64,000 nt of DNA from Gammaproteobacteria bacterium HGW-Gammaproteobacteria-13 (GTDB taxonomy: Bacteria; Pseudomonadota; Gammaproteobacteria; Pseudomonadales; Pseudomonadaceae). Under the pieces are notes generated by a model that was given only the letters and a program-made list of their open reading frames with translations, did not search any database and was not told where the DNA came from. The stretch covers positions 1-64,000 of the forward strand of contig PGZH01000013.1 in the NCBI GenBank assembly GCA_002840155.1, given 5' to 3'. Positions 16,364 to 23,736 of the stretch are shown here, one piece after another. Each line of letters starts with the position of its first letter. Positions within the stretch are counted from its first letter, which is position 1. The position numbers were made by a program, and so were the translations under genes.

Positions 16364-17086
16364 ATGCAGGCAGACGCCAGCGAGCAGCAGCCAGCCGCAG
16401 AAAAAGCCAGCGAGGCCCCAGGCAAGACCCTGTTACTGGAGGCAGCGTTACGTCTCACCTCAACCAGCCGCAGCCTGAGCAACCTGGGCCTGCGCGAGCT
16501 GGCGCGTGAGGCCGGGCTGAATCCCAATACCTTCTACCGGCACTTCAAGGATGTGGACGACTTGGGTCTGACGGTGATCCGGCAGATCTCCACCCAGCTG
16601 CGTCAGCCGCTGCGCGACCTGCGCCGTGAAGCTGCCGAGCGCGCCGTGCAATCGCCAAGTAAAAGCGTGGCCTTGCTGTTTGGTATCGACCTGGATCGCG
16701 GTCGGCGGGTGTGCCATGAAACCGTGCAGCTGTTCTTCGACTTCGTCGCGCAGAATCCGGCGGCCTTTATCATTGGCGTGCGCGAGCTGCATGGCGCCTC
16801 GGCCGTGCTGCGCGCGGCGCTGCAGGAGGTGATGGATGAGTTTGGCGCGGACATGGCCGAGGACATCATCGCCTTCAAGCTGCTGCCGGAAATGGTCAAC
16901 CCAGCGGTGGTGCTGCAGGTGTCGAACCTGATCAGCCGCAACCTGTTCCAGCTGTCGCTGGACTATATCGGCCAACCCGAGCGGCAAGCGGCAATCTGTG
17001 CACTGGCCGAGGAGCAGATCGTTATGCTGTTTACCGGGGCCAGCGTGTTGCAGGGGCTAGGGCAGTTGAAATTGCCTGTGGAGTAG
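16364..17086 (+). CDS. TetR-family regulator, FabR/DesT-like
   Basis: 240 residues. The N-terminal helix-turn-helix LSNLGLRELAREAGLNPNTFYRHFKDVDDLGLTV closely follows the FabR/DesT pattern of fatty-acid-sensing regulators; the C-terminal ligand domain is longer than in FabR. The divergent arrangement with the monooxygenase and the palindromes between them indicate autoregulation and repression of that operon. A lipid-like or hydrophobic inducer is plausible but inferred from the HTH similarity alone. Confidence 0.9.
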   Translation: MQADASEQQPAAEKASEAPGKTLLLEAALRLTSTSRSLSNLGLRELAREAGLNPNTFYRHFKDVDDLGLTVIRQISTQLRQPLRDLRREAAERAVQSPSKSVALLFGIDLDRGRRVCHETVQLFFDFVAQNPAAFIIGVRELHGASAVLRAALQEVMDEFGADMAEDIIAFKLLPEMVNPAVVLQVSNLISRNLFQLSLDYIGQPERQAAICALAEEQIVMLFTGASVLQGLGQLKLPVE

Positions 17087-17100
17087 GTGCCTGTCGAACC

Positions 17101-17134
17101 CATAAAAAAACCGGCCGAGGCCGGTTTTTTTATG
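17101..17134. terminator. Bidirectional terminator
   Basis: CATAAAAAAACCGGCC and GGCCGGTTTTTTTATG make a perfect stem with long A and T runs, between the convergent TetR and metal-dependent hydrolase genes. Confidence 0.95.
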
Positions 17135-17146
17135 GCTGGGCAACAC

Positions 17147-17977
17147 TCAGTTGTTAAAGCCCAGACGCTGCCGCCAGCGCTGTTCCAGCGCCTTGCTGTC
17201 GTGGTCGAAGGGGTGGAAGCCGGGGCGGTAGTAGTCCAGGTACGGCAGGATCAGTTTGGTCAGGAAGCCGTTGCGTGGGCCGAACAGGGTTTTCAGGCCC
17301 TTGCCCCAGCTGCGCCAGTTGAACAGTTGGCCGTCCTTGCGCAGCAGGTGCAGCTGGAACCAGCCAATGACGCCGAAGAAGATTACGGTAGAGATCGCCA
17401 TCATGCCGACGCGGGTGAAATAGCCGCCGTAGACCTTCTGGTACACGTCGTAGCAGACCGCTTTGTGCTCGTTTTCTTCAATCGCGTGCCACATCCACAG
17501 CTGATACAGCTTGGGGTCGTTCATCTGGGTGGTCAGGTCTTCGCGCTGCAGCAATTGTTCGGCCATGGTCGCGGTGAAGTGCTCCAGGGCGCAGGTGGCG
17601 GCCAGGCGCTGCTTCTTGGTGGTGATCTTGGTCACCCACTCCAGCAGCACCTTGATGCGCAGTTCCAGCAGTTCCAGGTCGATATTGTGCTCGGCGGCGT
17701 AGTCGTTATAGGCCGCATGCTCCTTGGAATGCATGGCTTCCTGGCCGATAAAGGCGCTGATGTCCTTCTTCAGCTGCGGCTCGTTCACCTGTTCGCGCAC
17801 GGCGCGCACGCTGTCGACGAAGAACTTTTCGCCATAGGGAAACAGCGACGACAGGTTGTTCATGAAGTGGCTCATAAAGGGGTCGCCGGCAAACCAGAAC
17901 TTCTGGCTTTCATCGAAGGTGAAGTCCATGCGACGCACGGGAAAGCTGGCGGTTGGGGTGCTGGTTTTGGCTGTCAT
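17147..17977 (-). CDS. Predicted metal-dependent hydrolase (PF10118 type)
   Basis: 276 residues. It matches the family through AFIGQEAMHSKEHAAYN, ALEHFTATMAEQ and WHAIEENEHKAVCYDVY, which place His and Glu ligands for a di-metal site in a four-helix arrangement like ferritin-type oxygenases. A hydrophobic segment (about 200-220, MMAISTVIFFGVIGWFQLHLL) suggests membrane attachment. Biochemical function is not established to my knowledge. AGGAG precedes the ATG at 17977; the longer frame to 18007 has none. Confidence 0.85.
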   Translation of the reverse strand: MTAKTSTPTASFPVRRMDFTFDESQKFWFAGDPFMSHFMNNLSSLFPYGEKFFVDSVRAVREQVNEPQLKKDISAFIGQEAMHSKEHAAYNDYAAEHNIDLELLELRIKVLLEWVTKITTKKQRLAATCALEHFTATMAEQLLQREDLTTQMNDPKLYQLWMWHAIEENEHKAVCYDVYQKVYGGYFTRVGMMAISTVIFFGVIGWFQLHLLRKDGQLFNWRSWGKGLKTLFGPRNGFLTKLILPYLDYYRPGFHPFDHDSKALEQRWRQRLGFNN

Positions 17978-18365
17978 AAGGGCGACTCCTCGGCATATTG
18001 GTCGCATTCGCGACCGCTCTTGTTATGGGGCTTGGGACGACAGGCTGGGCTGTCTTGGGCCGTGATTTATCTTTAGCCGAGGGCGTTTTGGGCGCGAGGT
18101 CATTCCTGGCCAGGGCGGCCGGAATTGCGCCAACTTATGGATAGTTGTCGGACAGTTGGCTGTGGGGGATCGCGTCTATGACTCAGCAGCCTGTGATGAT
18201 CCCGAGGCCCTGTAATCTCGCCGAGCGGATGCTACGCAGTCTTGCCGGGCGTAGGAGCGGGCCGTGCCCGCGATGGCTTTGCCGAACATGCTATTCGCGG
18301 CCATGGGCCGCTCCTACGAATTCCCTGAGCCCGCAACGTCAAGCGGCTCATCCGAGGACTGTGCC
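17978..18365. other. Intergenic region with inverted repeats
   Basis: No gene is seen in 388 bases. Three structures occur: GGTCGC-ATTC-GCGACC near 18000, CCAACT and AGTTGG around a second AGTTG near 18129-18158 (possible operator of the hydrolase gene), and the REP doublet described separately (18251-18317). The last 45 bases lie downstream of the minus-strand channel gene. Confidence 0.5.
18251..18317. repeat. REP doublet (REPIN-like)
   Basis: GTAGGAGCGGGCCGTGCCCG and CGCGGCCATGGGCCGCTCCTAC face each other across a short spacer. The GTAGGAGCGG head is the common pseudomonad REP type, dispersed by RAYT transposases encoded elsewhere in such genomes. Confidence 0.85.
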
Positions 18366-19181
18366 TCAGCGCTGCTGGCGCAGCTCGGCGACTTCGGCGC
18401 GCAGGGCGCGCAGTTCATCGAGCAGCAATTGCTCGGTGGGCGAAGGCGGCGCCAGTTTGGCTTCCTGTTCATGGGTGGTCTGCATGGCATTGACCACCAC
18501 GGCGATAAACAGGTTGAGCATCATAAAGGTGGCAATCAGGATAAACGGCAGGAAATACAGCCACGCCAGTGGGAAGGTTTCCATCACCGGACGTACGATA
18601 CCCATCGACCAGCTTTCCAGGGTCATCACCTGAAACAGGGTGTAGAGACTGGCGCCGAGGCTGCCGAACCACTCGGGGAATGCTGCGCCGAACAGCTGGG
18701 TGGCCATCACCGCCGCCACGTAGAACACCAGGCCGAGCAGCATGGCGATACTGCCCATGCCCGGCAGCGAGGACAGCAGCGCCTCGACCACCCGACGCAT
18801 ATTCGGGTTGATCGAGATCAGCCGCAGCACGCGCAACACGCGCAGCGCACGCAGCACGGCGAATGGCCCGCTGGACGGCACCAGGGCCACGCCCACCACC
18901 AGACAGTCGAAGACCGCCCAGGGATCGCGCAGCAGGCCCAGGCCACGAGCGATAAAGCGCAGCGCCAGTTCCAGGATAAACACCGCGAGAATCAGTTGAT
19001 CCAGCATCAGCAGCAACTCGCCCCAATCGGCCATCAGCCCGGGGTAGGTCTGGATGCCGAGAATCGCCGCGTTGAGGATGATCAGGGCGGTGACCAGGCG
19101 GGTGACAGTTGTGCTTTCCATCAGCGCGCCGAGGCGCAGTCGCCAGTGGCTGGACGTCGGGTTTATGGTTAGTTGATTCAT
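18366..19181 (-). CDS. Voltage-gated ion channel, NaChBac-like
   Basis: 271 residues with six hydrophobic segments. S4 carries arginines every third residue (RALRVLRVLRLI), the voltage sensor. The pore loop has TLESWS, the high-field-strength filter of bacterial sodium channels (TLESWAS in NaChBac). The C-terminus ends in a heptad-like coiled coil (LLLDELRALRAEVAELRQQR) that would tetramerise the channel. A homotetrameric, voltage-opened Na+ channel in the inner membrane is expected, perhaps linked to motility or pH homeostasis. It is flanked by unrelated genes. Confidence 0.9.
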   Translation of the reverse strand: MNQLTINPTSSHWRLRLGALMESTTVTRLVTALIILNAAILGIQTYPGLMADWGELLLMLDQLILAVFILELALRFIARGLGLLRDPWAVFDCLVVGVALVPSSGPFAVLRALRVLRVLRLISINPNMRRVVEALLSSLPGMGSIAMLLGLVFYVAAVMATQLFGAAFPEWFGSLGASLYTLFQVMTLESWSMGIVRPVMETFPLAWLYFLPFILIATFMMLNLFIAVVVNAMQTTHEQEAKLAPPSPTEQLLLDELRALRAEVAELRQQR

Positions 19182-19277
19182 GGTCTGTGGGGTACTTGTG
19201 TAAGCGGTGGGCGAGTGAGTTCGCGAAGGTCAGCCAGGCCCGGACATGCAGCGCTGCCGTCAGGGCCTTGGGGCGGA

Positions 19278-19826
19278 TTATTGGTCGTTGAGGGCGAAGC
19301 TGGTCAGGGCGAAGGTGGGGATGCCGCTGTCCTGCAGTTTCTGCGAGCCGCCCAGTTCGGGCAGATCGATGATCGCGGCGGCTTCGATGATGCTCGCACC
19401 CATGCGCCGTACCAGTTGTGCGGCGGCCAGCAGGGTGCCGCCGGTGGCGATCAGGTCATCGAAAATCAGCACCTTGTCGCCTTCGCAGAGGCTGTCGGCG
19501 TGCACTTCCAGTTTGGCTTCGCCGTACTCGGTCTGGTAGCTCTCGCTCAGCACGTCGGCGGGCAGCTTGCCTTGCTTGCGGAACAGGATCAGCGGTTTGT
19601 TCAGCTCATAGGCGATGATCGAGCCGATCAGAAAACCTCGCGCATCCATGGCGCCGATATGGCTGAAATCCGCTTCGACGTAACGCTGGATAAAGCTGTC
19701 GGCGACCATGCGCAGGGCACGTGGCGACTGGAACAGCGGGGTGATGTCGCGAAAGATCACCCCCGGCTTGGGGAAGTCCACCACCGGGCGGATCAGGGTT
19801 TTGATGCTGAATTCGTCGAAGATCAT
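19278..19826 (-). CDS. apt: Adenine phosphoribosyltransferase
   Basis: 182 residues with the type I PRTase fold: start [23 protein letters not shown], substrate loop, and the PRPP-binding motif [14 protein letters not shown]. It converts adenine and PRPP to AMP in purine salvage. Length is normal. It lies 28 bases downstream of anr on the same strand, the order also found in P. aeruginosa; cotranscription with anr is possible. Confidence 0.96.
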   Translation of the reverse strand: MIFDEFSIKTLIRPVVDFPKPGVIFRDITPLFQSPRALRMVADSFIQRYVEADFSHIGAMDARGFLIGSIIAYELNKPLILFRKQGKLPADVLSESYQTEYGEAKLEVHADSLCEGDKVLIFDDLIATGGTLLAAAQLVRRMGASIIEAAAIIDLPELGGSQKLQDSGIPTFALTSFALNDQ

Positions 19827-19854
19827 CGGCTAGGTCCTGCGCTGTGCGGGTCGA

Positions 19855-20589
19855 TCAGCCCTCAAGGTTGCCGCCGGCCAATGCGCACAGCTCGATGGGA
19901 TCGAGGATATGCACTTCCTTGCCTTCGGCTTCGAGCAGCTTGTTCTGTTGGAAGCGGGTAAATACCCGCGATACGGTCTCCACCGCAAGGCCCAAATAGT
20001 TACCAATTTCGTTGCGTGACATGGCCAGGCGGAACTGATTGGCCGAGAAACCGCGTGCGCGGAAGCGCGCCGAGAGGTTGACCAGGAAGGTGGCGATGCG
20101 TTCGTCGGCGGTTTTCTTCGACAGCAGCAGCATCATCTGCTGATCGTCGCGGATCTCGCGGCTCATGATGCGCATCAGCTGGCGGCGCAGCTGCGGCAGT
20201 TGCACCGACAACTCGTCGAGGCGCTCGAAGGGGATTTCACACACCGAGGTGGTTTCCAATGCCATGGCGGACACCGGGTACGCTTCGCTGTCCATGCCGG
20301 ACAGACCGACCAGTTCGCTGGGCAGGTGGAAGCCGGTGATCTGTTCGTCGCCGCTGTCGCTCAGGCTGAAGGTTTTCAGCGCGCCGGAGCGCACCGCAAA
20401 TACTGAATTGAAGGCATCGCCCTGGCGGAACAGGAATTCGCCCTTTTTCAGCGGGCGGCCGCGTTTGACGATTTCGTCGAGCGCGTCCATGTCTTCCAGG
20501 TTGAGGGACAGCGGCAGGCACAAGCTCGCCAGGCTGCAATCCTTGCAATGGGCTTGGTGTGGGGTATGCAACTTGATGCTTTCGGACAT
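19855..20589 (-). CDS. anr: Oxygen-sensing regulator Anr (FNR family)
   Basis: 244 residues. Cys15, Cys18, Cys24 (spacing as in FNR) and Cys117 can hold the oxygen-labile [4Fe-4S] cluster. A cyclic-nucleotide-like beta domain and dimer helix follow, then the Crp-type helix-turn-helix with the E-x-x-S-R recognition motif ([13 protein letters not shown]). It activates genes with TTGAT-N4-ATCAA sites under low oxygen. Two such sites are seen nearby, before hemN and before ccoN2. The start at 20589 matches MSESIKLH and has AGGAT; a longer frame upstream has no homology. Confidence 0.97.
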   Translation of the reverse strand: MSESIKLHTPHQAHCKDCSLASLCLPLSLNLEDMDALDEIVKRGRPLKKGEFLFRQGDAFNSVFAVRSGALKTFSLSDSGDEQITGFHLPSELVGLSGMDSEAYPVSAMALETTSVCEIPFERLDELSVQLPQLRRQLMRIMSREIRDDQQMMLLLSKKTADERIATFLVNLSARFRARGFSANQFRLAMSRNEIGNYLGLAVETVSRVFTRFQQNKLLEAEGKEVHILDPIELCALAGGNLEG

Positions 20590-20743
20590 CGCTGGCGATC
20601 CTGAGGGTAAACACACAATAGCCGTAAGGTTACAGCAGGGCGCAGGGTAGGGCCACCAAGACACAAGTCTGATCGAATGTTCAAGTTTTAGCGGGTGCGG
20701 CCGATAGACCAGGCGGCTTTGAATATCTGCAAGGAGCATTCGT

Positions 20744-21208
20744 ATGCGTCTGGAATCGACCCACTTGAGTACCCGCATGAACCTGGCGCTGGAGCGTAAG
20801 AGCGTTGCGGCCGAAGGCGTTGTAGAGAGCAGCGAGGGGGATAAGCAGGCGCTGCGCGACAGCCTGCGGGTGAGCTTGTCGGAGCTGGGCAAGGCACGCT
20901 CCGCCGCCGCGCAGAAGAATCGCGATATTGATGAGAGCAGCCTGCCGGATGTGCTCAAGGATATTCTCAAGATGATCCGCGAGCTCAAGGCGCAGATCGA
21001 GGCGAAGAAAGCCGAGCTGAAAGAGGTGATGAGCGATCAGAGCCTCGACCCCGAGGCCAAACGCATAAAGATCGAGATGCTGCAGGGCGAACTGGCCTCG
21101 TTGCAGGGCGCGTTGAGCAGCGCCAACGCGACGCTGATCAAGACCATGCGCGAGCAGGACCTCAGTGATCAGCAGATGCAGGAAGTGGCCAGCCTGATCA
21201 TGAAATAG
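20744..21208 (+). CDS. Coiled-coil protein of unknown function
   Basis: 154 residues, highly charged and almost all helical. Residues about 60-145 form a strong heptad pattern ([22 protein letters not shown], then a second helix [23 protein letters not shown]), reminiscent of FlxA-type proteins. There is no signal peptide or membrane segment, so it is cytosolic. It is divergent from anr and convergent with hemN (10-base gap). A gene at the same place exists in P. aeruginosa (between anr and hemN), so it is conserved, but I know no function. Confidence 0.8.
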   Translation: MRLESTHLSTRMNLALERKSVAAEGVVESSEGDKQALRDSLRVSLSELGKARSAAAQKNRDIDESSLPDVLKDILKMIRELKAQIEAKKAELKEVMSDQSLDPEAKRIKIEMLQGELASLQGALSSANATLIKTMREQDLSDQQMQEVASLIMK

Positions 21209-21218
21209 CTCCTGTCTG

Positions 21219-22601
21219 CTAGATCACCCGGGAAAAACGCTGCTGGTTTAGCTCGCTAAGGTAGCGATCAAACAACATGCACAGCGAGCGCACCAGCAGG
21301 CGGCCTGCGGGGCGTACTTCGATGCCCTGGGCATTTAATTCGATCAATCCATCATTGGCCATCTGCTGCAGTTGCGGCCAGACCTCGGCAAAGTAACTGC
21401 GAAAATCGATGGCATAGGCCTGCTCAATATCGGCAAAGCACAGCTGGAAATGACAGATCAGCTGCTGAATCACCGCCCGGCGCAGGCGGTCGTCGGCGTC
21501 GCAATGCAGGCCGCGCAGGGTGGCCAGCTCGTTATGGCTGAGGCTGTCCTGGTATTTGCTTAGGTCGCTGTTGTTCTGGCAGTACAGCTCGCCGATCTGG
21601 CTGATTGATGACACCCCCAGACCGATCAGGTCGCAATGGCCGTGGGTGGTGTAGCCCTGGAAGTTGCGTTGCAGGCTGCCATCTTCCTGGGCGCTGGCCA
21701 GTTCGTCGTCGGGCAGGGCGAAGTGATCCATGCCGATATAGCGGTAACCGGCGGCGCTCAGTTGCTCGATGCTGGCCTGCAGCATGGCCAGCTTGTCGCC
21801 TGGGCTGGGCAGGTCGCTGGTGTTGATCCGCCGCTGCGGCATAAAGCGTTCCGGCAGGTGGGCGTAGTTGAACAGCGATAGGCGGTCCGGCTGCAGGGCA
21901 ATCACTTCGGCCACAGTGCGGGCGAAACGCTCCGGGGTTTGCAGCGGCAGGCCGTAGATCAGGTCGATGTTTACCGAACGGAACTGCAGGGTGCGTGCGG
22001 CTTCGACGATGGCGCGGGTTTCTTCCAGGGTCTGCAGGCGATTGACCGCCCGCTGTACCGCCGGGTCGAGGTCCTGCACGCCCAGGCTGACGCGGTTGAA
22101 CCCCAGCTCGCGGAGCAGGCCCATGGTCGACCAGTCGGCTTCGCGCGGGTCGATCTCGATGCTGTAGTCGCCGCTGTCGTCATCCAGCAGGTTGAAGTGC
22201 TGGCGCAGGTGGCCCATCAGGTGGCGCAGTTCATCGTGGCTGAGAAAGGTCGGCGTGCCGCCACCAAAGTGCAGCTGCTCGACCTTCTGCTGCGGGTCGA
22301 GGTGACGGCTGATGATCTCGATTTCACGTTCGAGTTTGTCCAGATAGGGCTGGGCGCGGCCGCGATCCTTGGTGATCACCTTGTTGCAGGCGCAGTAATA
22401 ACAAATGTGCGCGCAGAACGGGATGTGCACATACAGCGACAGCGGCCGCAGGGCTTTGCGGCTCTCGCGCAGGGCGTGCAGCAGGTCGAACTGGCTGATG
22501 CGCTCATGGAACTGCACGGCGGTCGGGTAGGAGGTGTAGCGCGGGCCGGCCTGGTCGTAGCGACGGATTAGCGAGCTGTCCCACTGGATGGCGTTGAGCA
22601 T
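21219..22601 (-). CDS. hemN: Oxygen-independent coproporphyrinogen III oxidase
   Basis: 460 residues. Radical SAM cysteines lie in PFCAHICYYCACN (Cys63, Cys67, Cys70). The segment HFGGGTPTF and the HemN C-terminal domain (ADDRLRRAVIQQLICHF) are present. It converts coproporphyrinogen III to protoporphyrinogen IX when oxygen is scarce, supplying heme for the cbb3 oxidases encoded next door. An Anr box ends 63 bases upstream of... the start region (22664-22677), fitting anaerobic induction. Confidence 0.96.
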   Translation of the reverse strand: MLNAIQWDSSLIRRYDQAGPRYTSYPTAVQFHERISQFDLLHALRESRKALRPLSLYVHIPFCAHICYYCACNKVITKDRGRAQPYLDKLEREIEIISRHLDPQQKVEQLHFGGGTPTFLSHDELRHLMGHLRQHFNLLDDDSGDYSIEIDPREADWSTMGLLRELGFNRVSLGVQDLDPAVQRAVNRLQTLEETRAIVEAARTLQFRSVNIDLIYGLPLQTPERFARTVAEVIALQPDRLSLFNYAHLPERFMPQRRINTSDLPSPGDKLAMLQASIEQLSAAGYRYIGMDHFALPDDELASAQEDGSLQRNFQGYTTHGHCDLIGLGVSSISQIGELYCQNNSDLSKYQDSLSHNELATLRGLHCDADDRLRRAVIQQLICHFQLCFADIEQAYAIDFRSYFAEVWPQLQQMANDGLIELNAQGIEVRPAGRLLVRSLCMLFDRYLSELNQQRFSRVI

Positions 22602-22663
22602 GCGGGTATTCCCGGTTTGGCTTTCAATACCGGGCAGTCTATGAGCGCAGCGGCTGGGGTGTT

Positions 22664-22677
22664 TTGACCTGTATCAA
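22664..22677. promoter_or_regulatory. Anr/FNR box upstream of hemN
   Basis: TTGACCTGTATCAA matches TTGAT-N4-ATCAA in 9 of 10 specified positions. Centred about 70 bases before the hemN start codon, it allows a class II promoter with a leader of about 28 bases. It overlaps the end of the upstream TauE-like gene's downstream region by none. Confidence 0.85.
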
Positions 22678-22685
22678 GCGGCCTG

Positions 22686-23372
22686 CTAGTGACCCATCAG
22701 CCAGTGCTGGTGCGGGCCGGGCATTGTCCACAGGCCGAAGAGGATCACCAGAATGCCGCCTGCCGTGCGCACACCCTGTTTGCGCAGCAAGGCGGTCAGG
22801 CGTTCGGCGGCCATGCCGGTGGCCAGCAGCACTGGCAGGGTGCCGAGGCCAAAGGCAAGCATTAGCGCCGCGCTGCTCAATGCATTGCCCTGGCTCGCGG
22901 CCCACAGCAGGGTGCTGTAGACCAGGCCGCAGGGCAGCCAGCCCCACAGGCTGCCGAGCACCAGGGCACGCGGCAGGCTGGTGACCGGCATAAAGCGCCG
23001 GGTCAGCGGCTGGATATAGCGCCACAGCCCACGGCCAAGGGCTTCGATACGGGTCAGGCCGCTCCACCAACCGGCCAGGTACAGCCCCATGGCAATCAGC
23101 AACAGCGCCGCAATCACGCGCAGGCCCATGACCAAAGGGCTGTTGGCTACTGCCCAGCCGGCCAGGCCGAGCAGTAGGCCGGCCAGGCTGTAACTGAAAA
23201 TGCGCCCCAGGTTATAGGCCAGCAGCAGCTGAAAGCGCTGTGCGCGCCGCTTGGGTGGGATGGCCAGGGTCAGTGCGCCCATCAGGCCGCCACACATACC
23301 CAGGCAATGGCCGCCGCCGAGCAGGCCGAGAATCAGCGCAGAAATCAGCAGCGGCAGTAGCTCAAACACCAT
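22686..23372 (-). CDS. Sulfite exporter TauE/SafE-family (DsbD_2-like) membrane protein
   Basis: 228 residues with about six membrane helices. The family motifs GGHCLGMCGG (near the N-terminus) and GSLWGWLPCGLVYSTL are present, both with cysteines that resemble the metal- or thiol-handling motifs of DsbD-like transporters. It overlaps the end of ccoS by 11 bases and is the last gene of the ccoGHIS cluster, as in other pseudomonads. A role in copper or redox supply to cbb3 oxidase is plausible by position; sulfite export is only the family name. Confidence 0.85.
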   Translation of the reverse strand: MVFELLPLLISALILGLLGGGHCLGMCGGLMGALTLAIPPKRRAQRFQLLLAYNLGRIFSYSLAGLLLGLAGWAVANSPLVMGLRVIAALLLIAMGLYLAGWWSGLTRIEALGRGLWRYIQPLTRRFMPVTSLPRALVLGSLWGWLPCGLVYSTLLWAASQGNALSSAALMLAFGLGTLPVLLATGMAAERLTALLRKQGVRTAGGILVILFGLWTMPGPHQHWLMGH

Positions 23373-23589
23373 GCTTGTCCTGTGGCTTCTGTTCGGTCTC
23401 GGGTTCGTCGAGTTGCTGCACCTGGTTTACGGCGGCAGTGTGTTTGGGGTCTTCGTCGTCGAACAGAATGCTGTGGGCCGGGCCGTCGAGGTCGTCGTAC
23501 TGGCCGCTGTCCACCGCCCAGAAGAATAGCCAGATGGCAAAAGCCACCAGGGCGATGGCAACCGGGATCAGGATATAGAGGGCGGGCAT
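23362..23589 (-). CDS. ccoS: cbb3-type oxidase assembly protein CcoS
   Basis: 75 residues. One N-terminal membrane helix (LYILIPVAIALVAFAIWLFFWAV) is followed by the typical SGQYDDLDGPAHSILFDDE motif. CcoS is needed to insert heme and copper cofactors into CcoN. GGAG precedes the ATG at 23589; the longer frame upstream lies in the intergenic repeat. The family is short, so length is normal. Confidence 0.93.
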   Translation of the reverse strand: MPALYILIPVAIALVAFAIWLFFWAVDSGQYDDLDGPAHSILFDDEDPKHTAAVNQVQQLDEPETEQKPQDKHGV

Positions 23590-23630
23590 TGGATCTCCGG
23601 GGTAAGTCTGGGTATTGGACGCTGTACCGC

Positions 23631-23736
23631 GTAGGTTGGCGCTGAGCGTAGCGAAGCCCAACGTGTCGTGGCTTTAGAGTCTGGTAGCGATCTGGATATG
23701 TTGGGCTTCGTCGCTACGCTTCTCAACCCAACCTAC
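23631..23736. repeat. GTAGGTTGGG inverted repeat between ccoI and ccoS
   Basis: A 106-base hairpin element: GTAGGTTGGCGCTGAGCGTA, then GCGAAGCCCAAC on the left, and GTTGGGCTTCG, then CGCTACGCTT, then CAACCCAACCTAC on the right. The right arm contains the TAG stop codon of ccoI (23733-23735). Similar GTAGGTTGGG hairpins occur widely in Pseudomonas intergenic DNA. Confidence 0.85.

Noticed and set aside
20675-20690. TTGAACATTCGATCAG (minus strand) as an Anr box between anr and the coiled-coil gene
   Set aside because: The half-sites are two bases too far apart for an FNR/Anr dimer.
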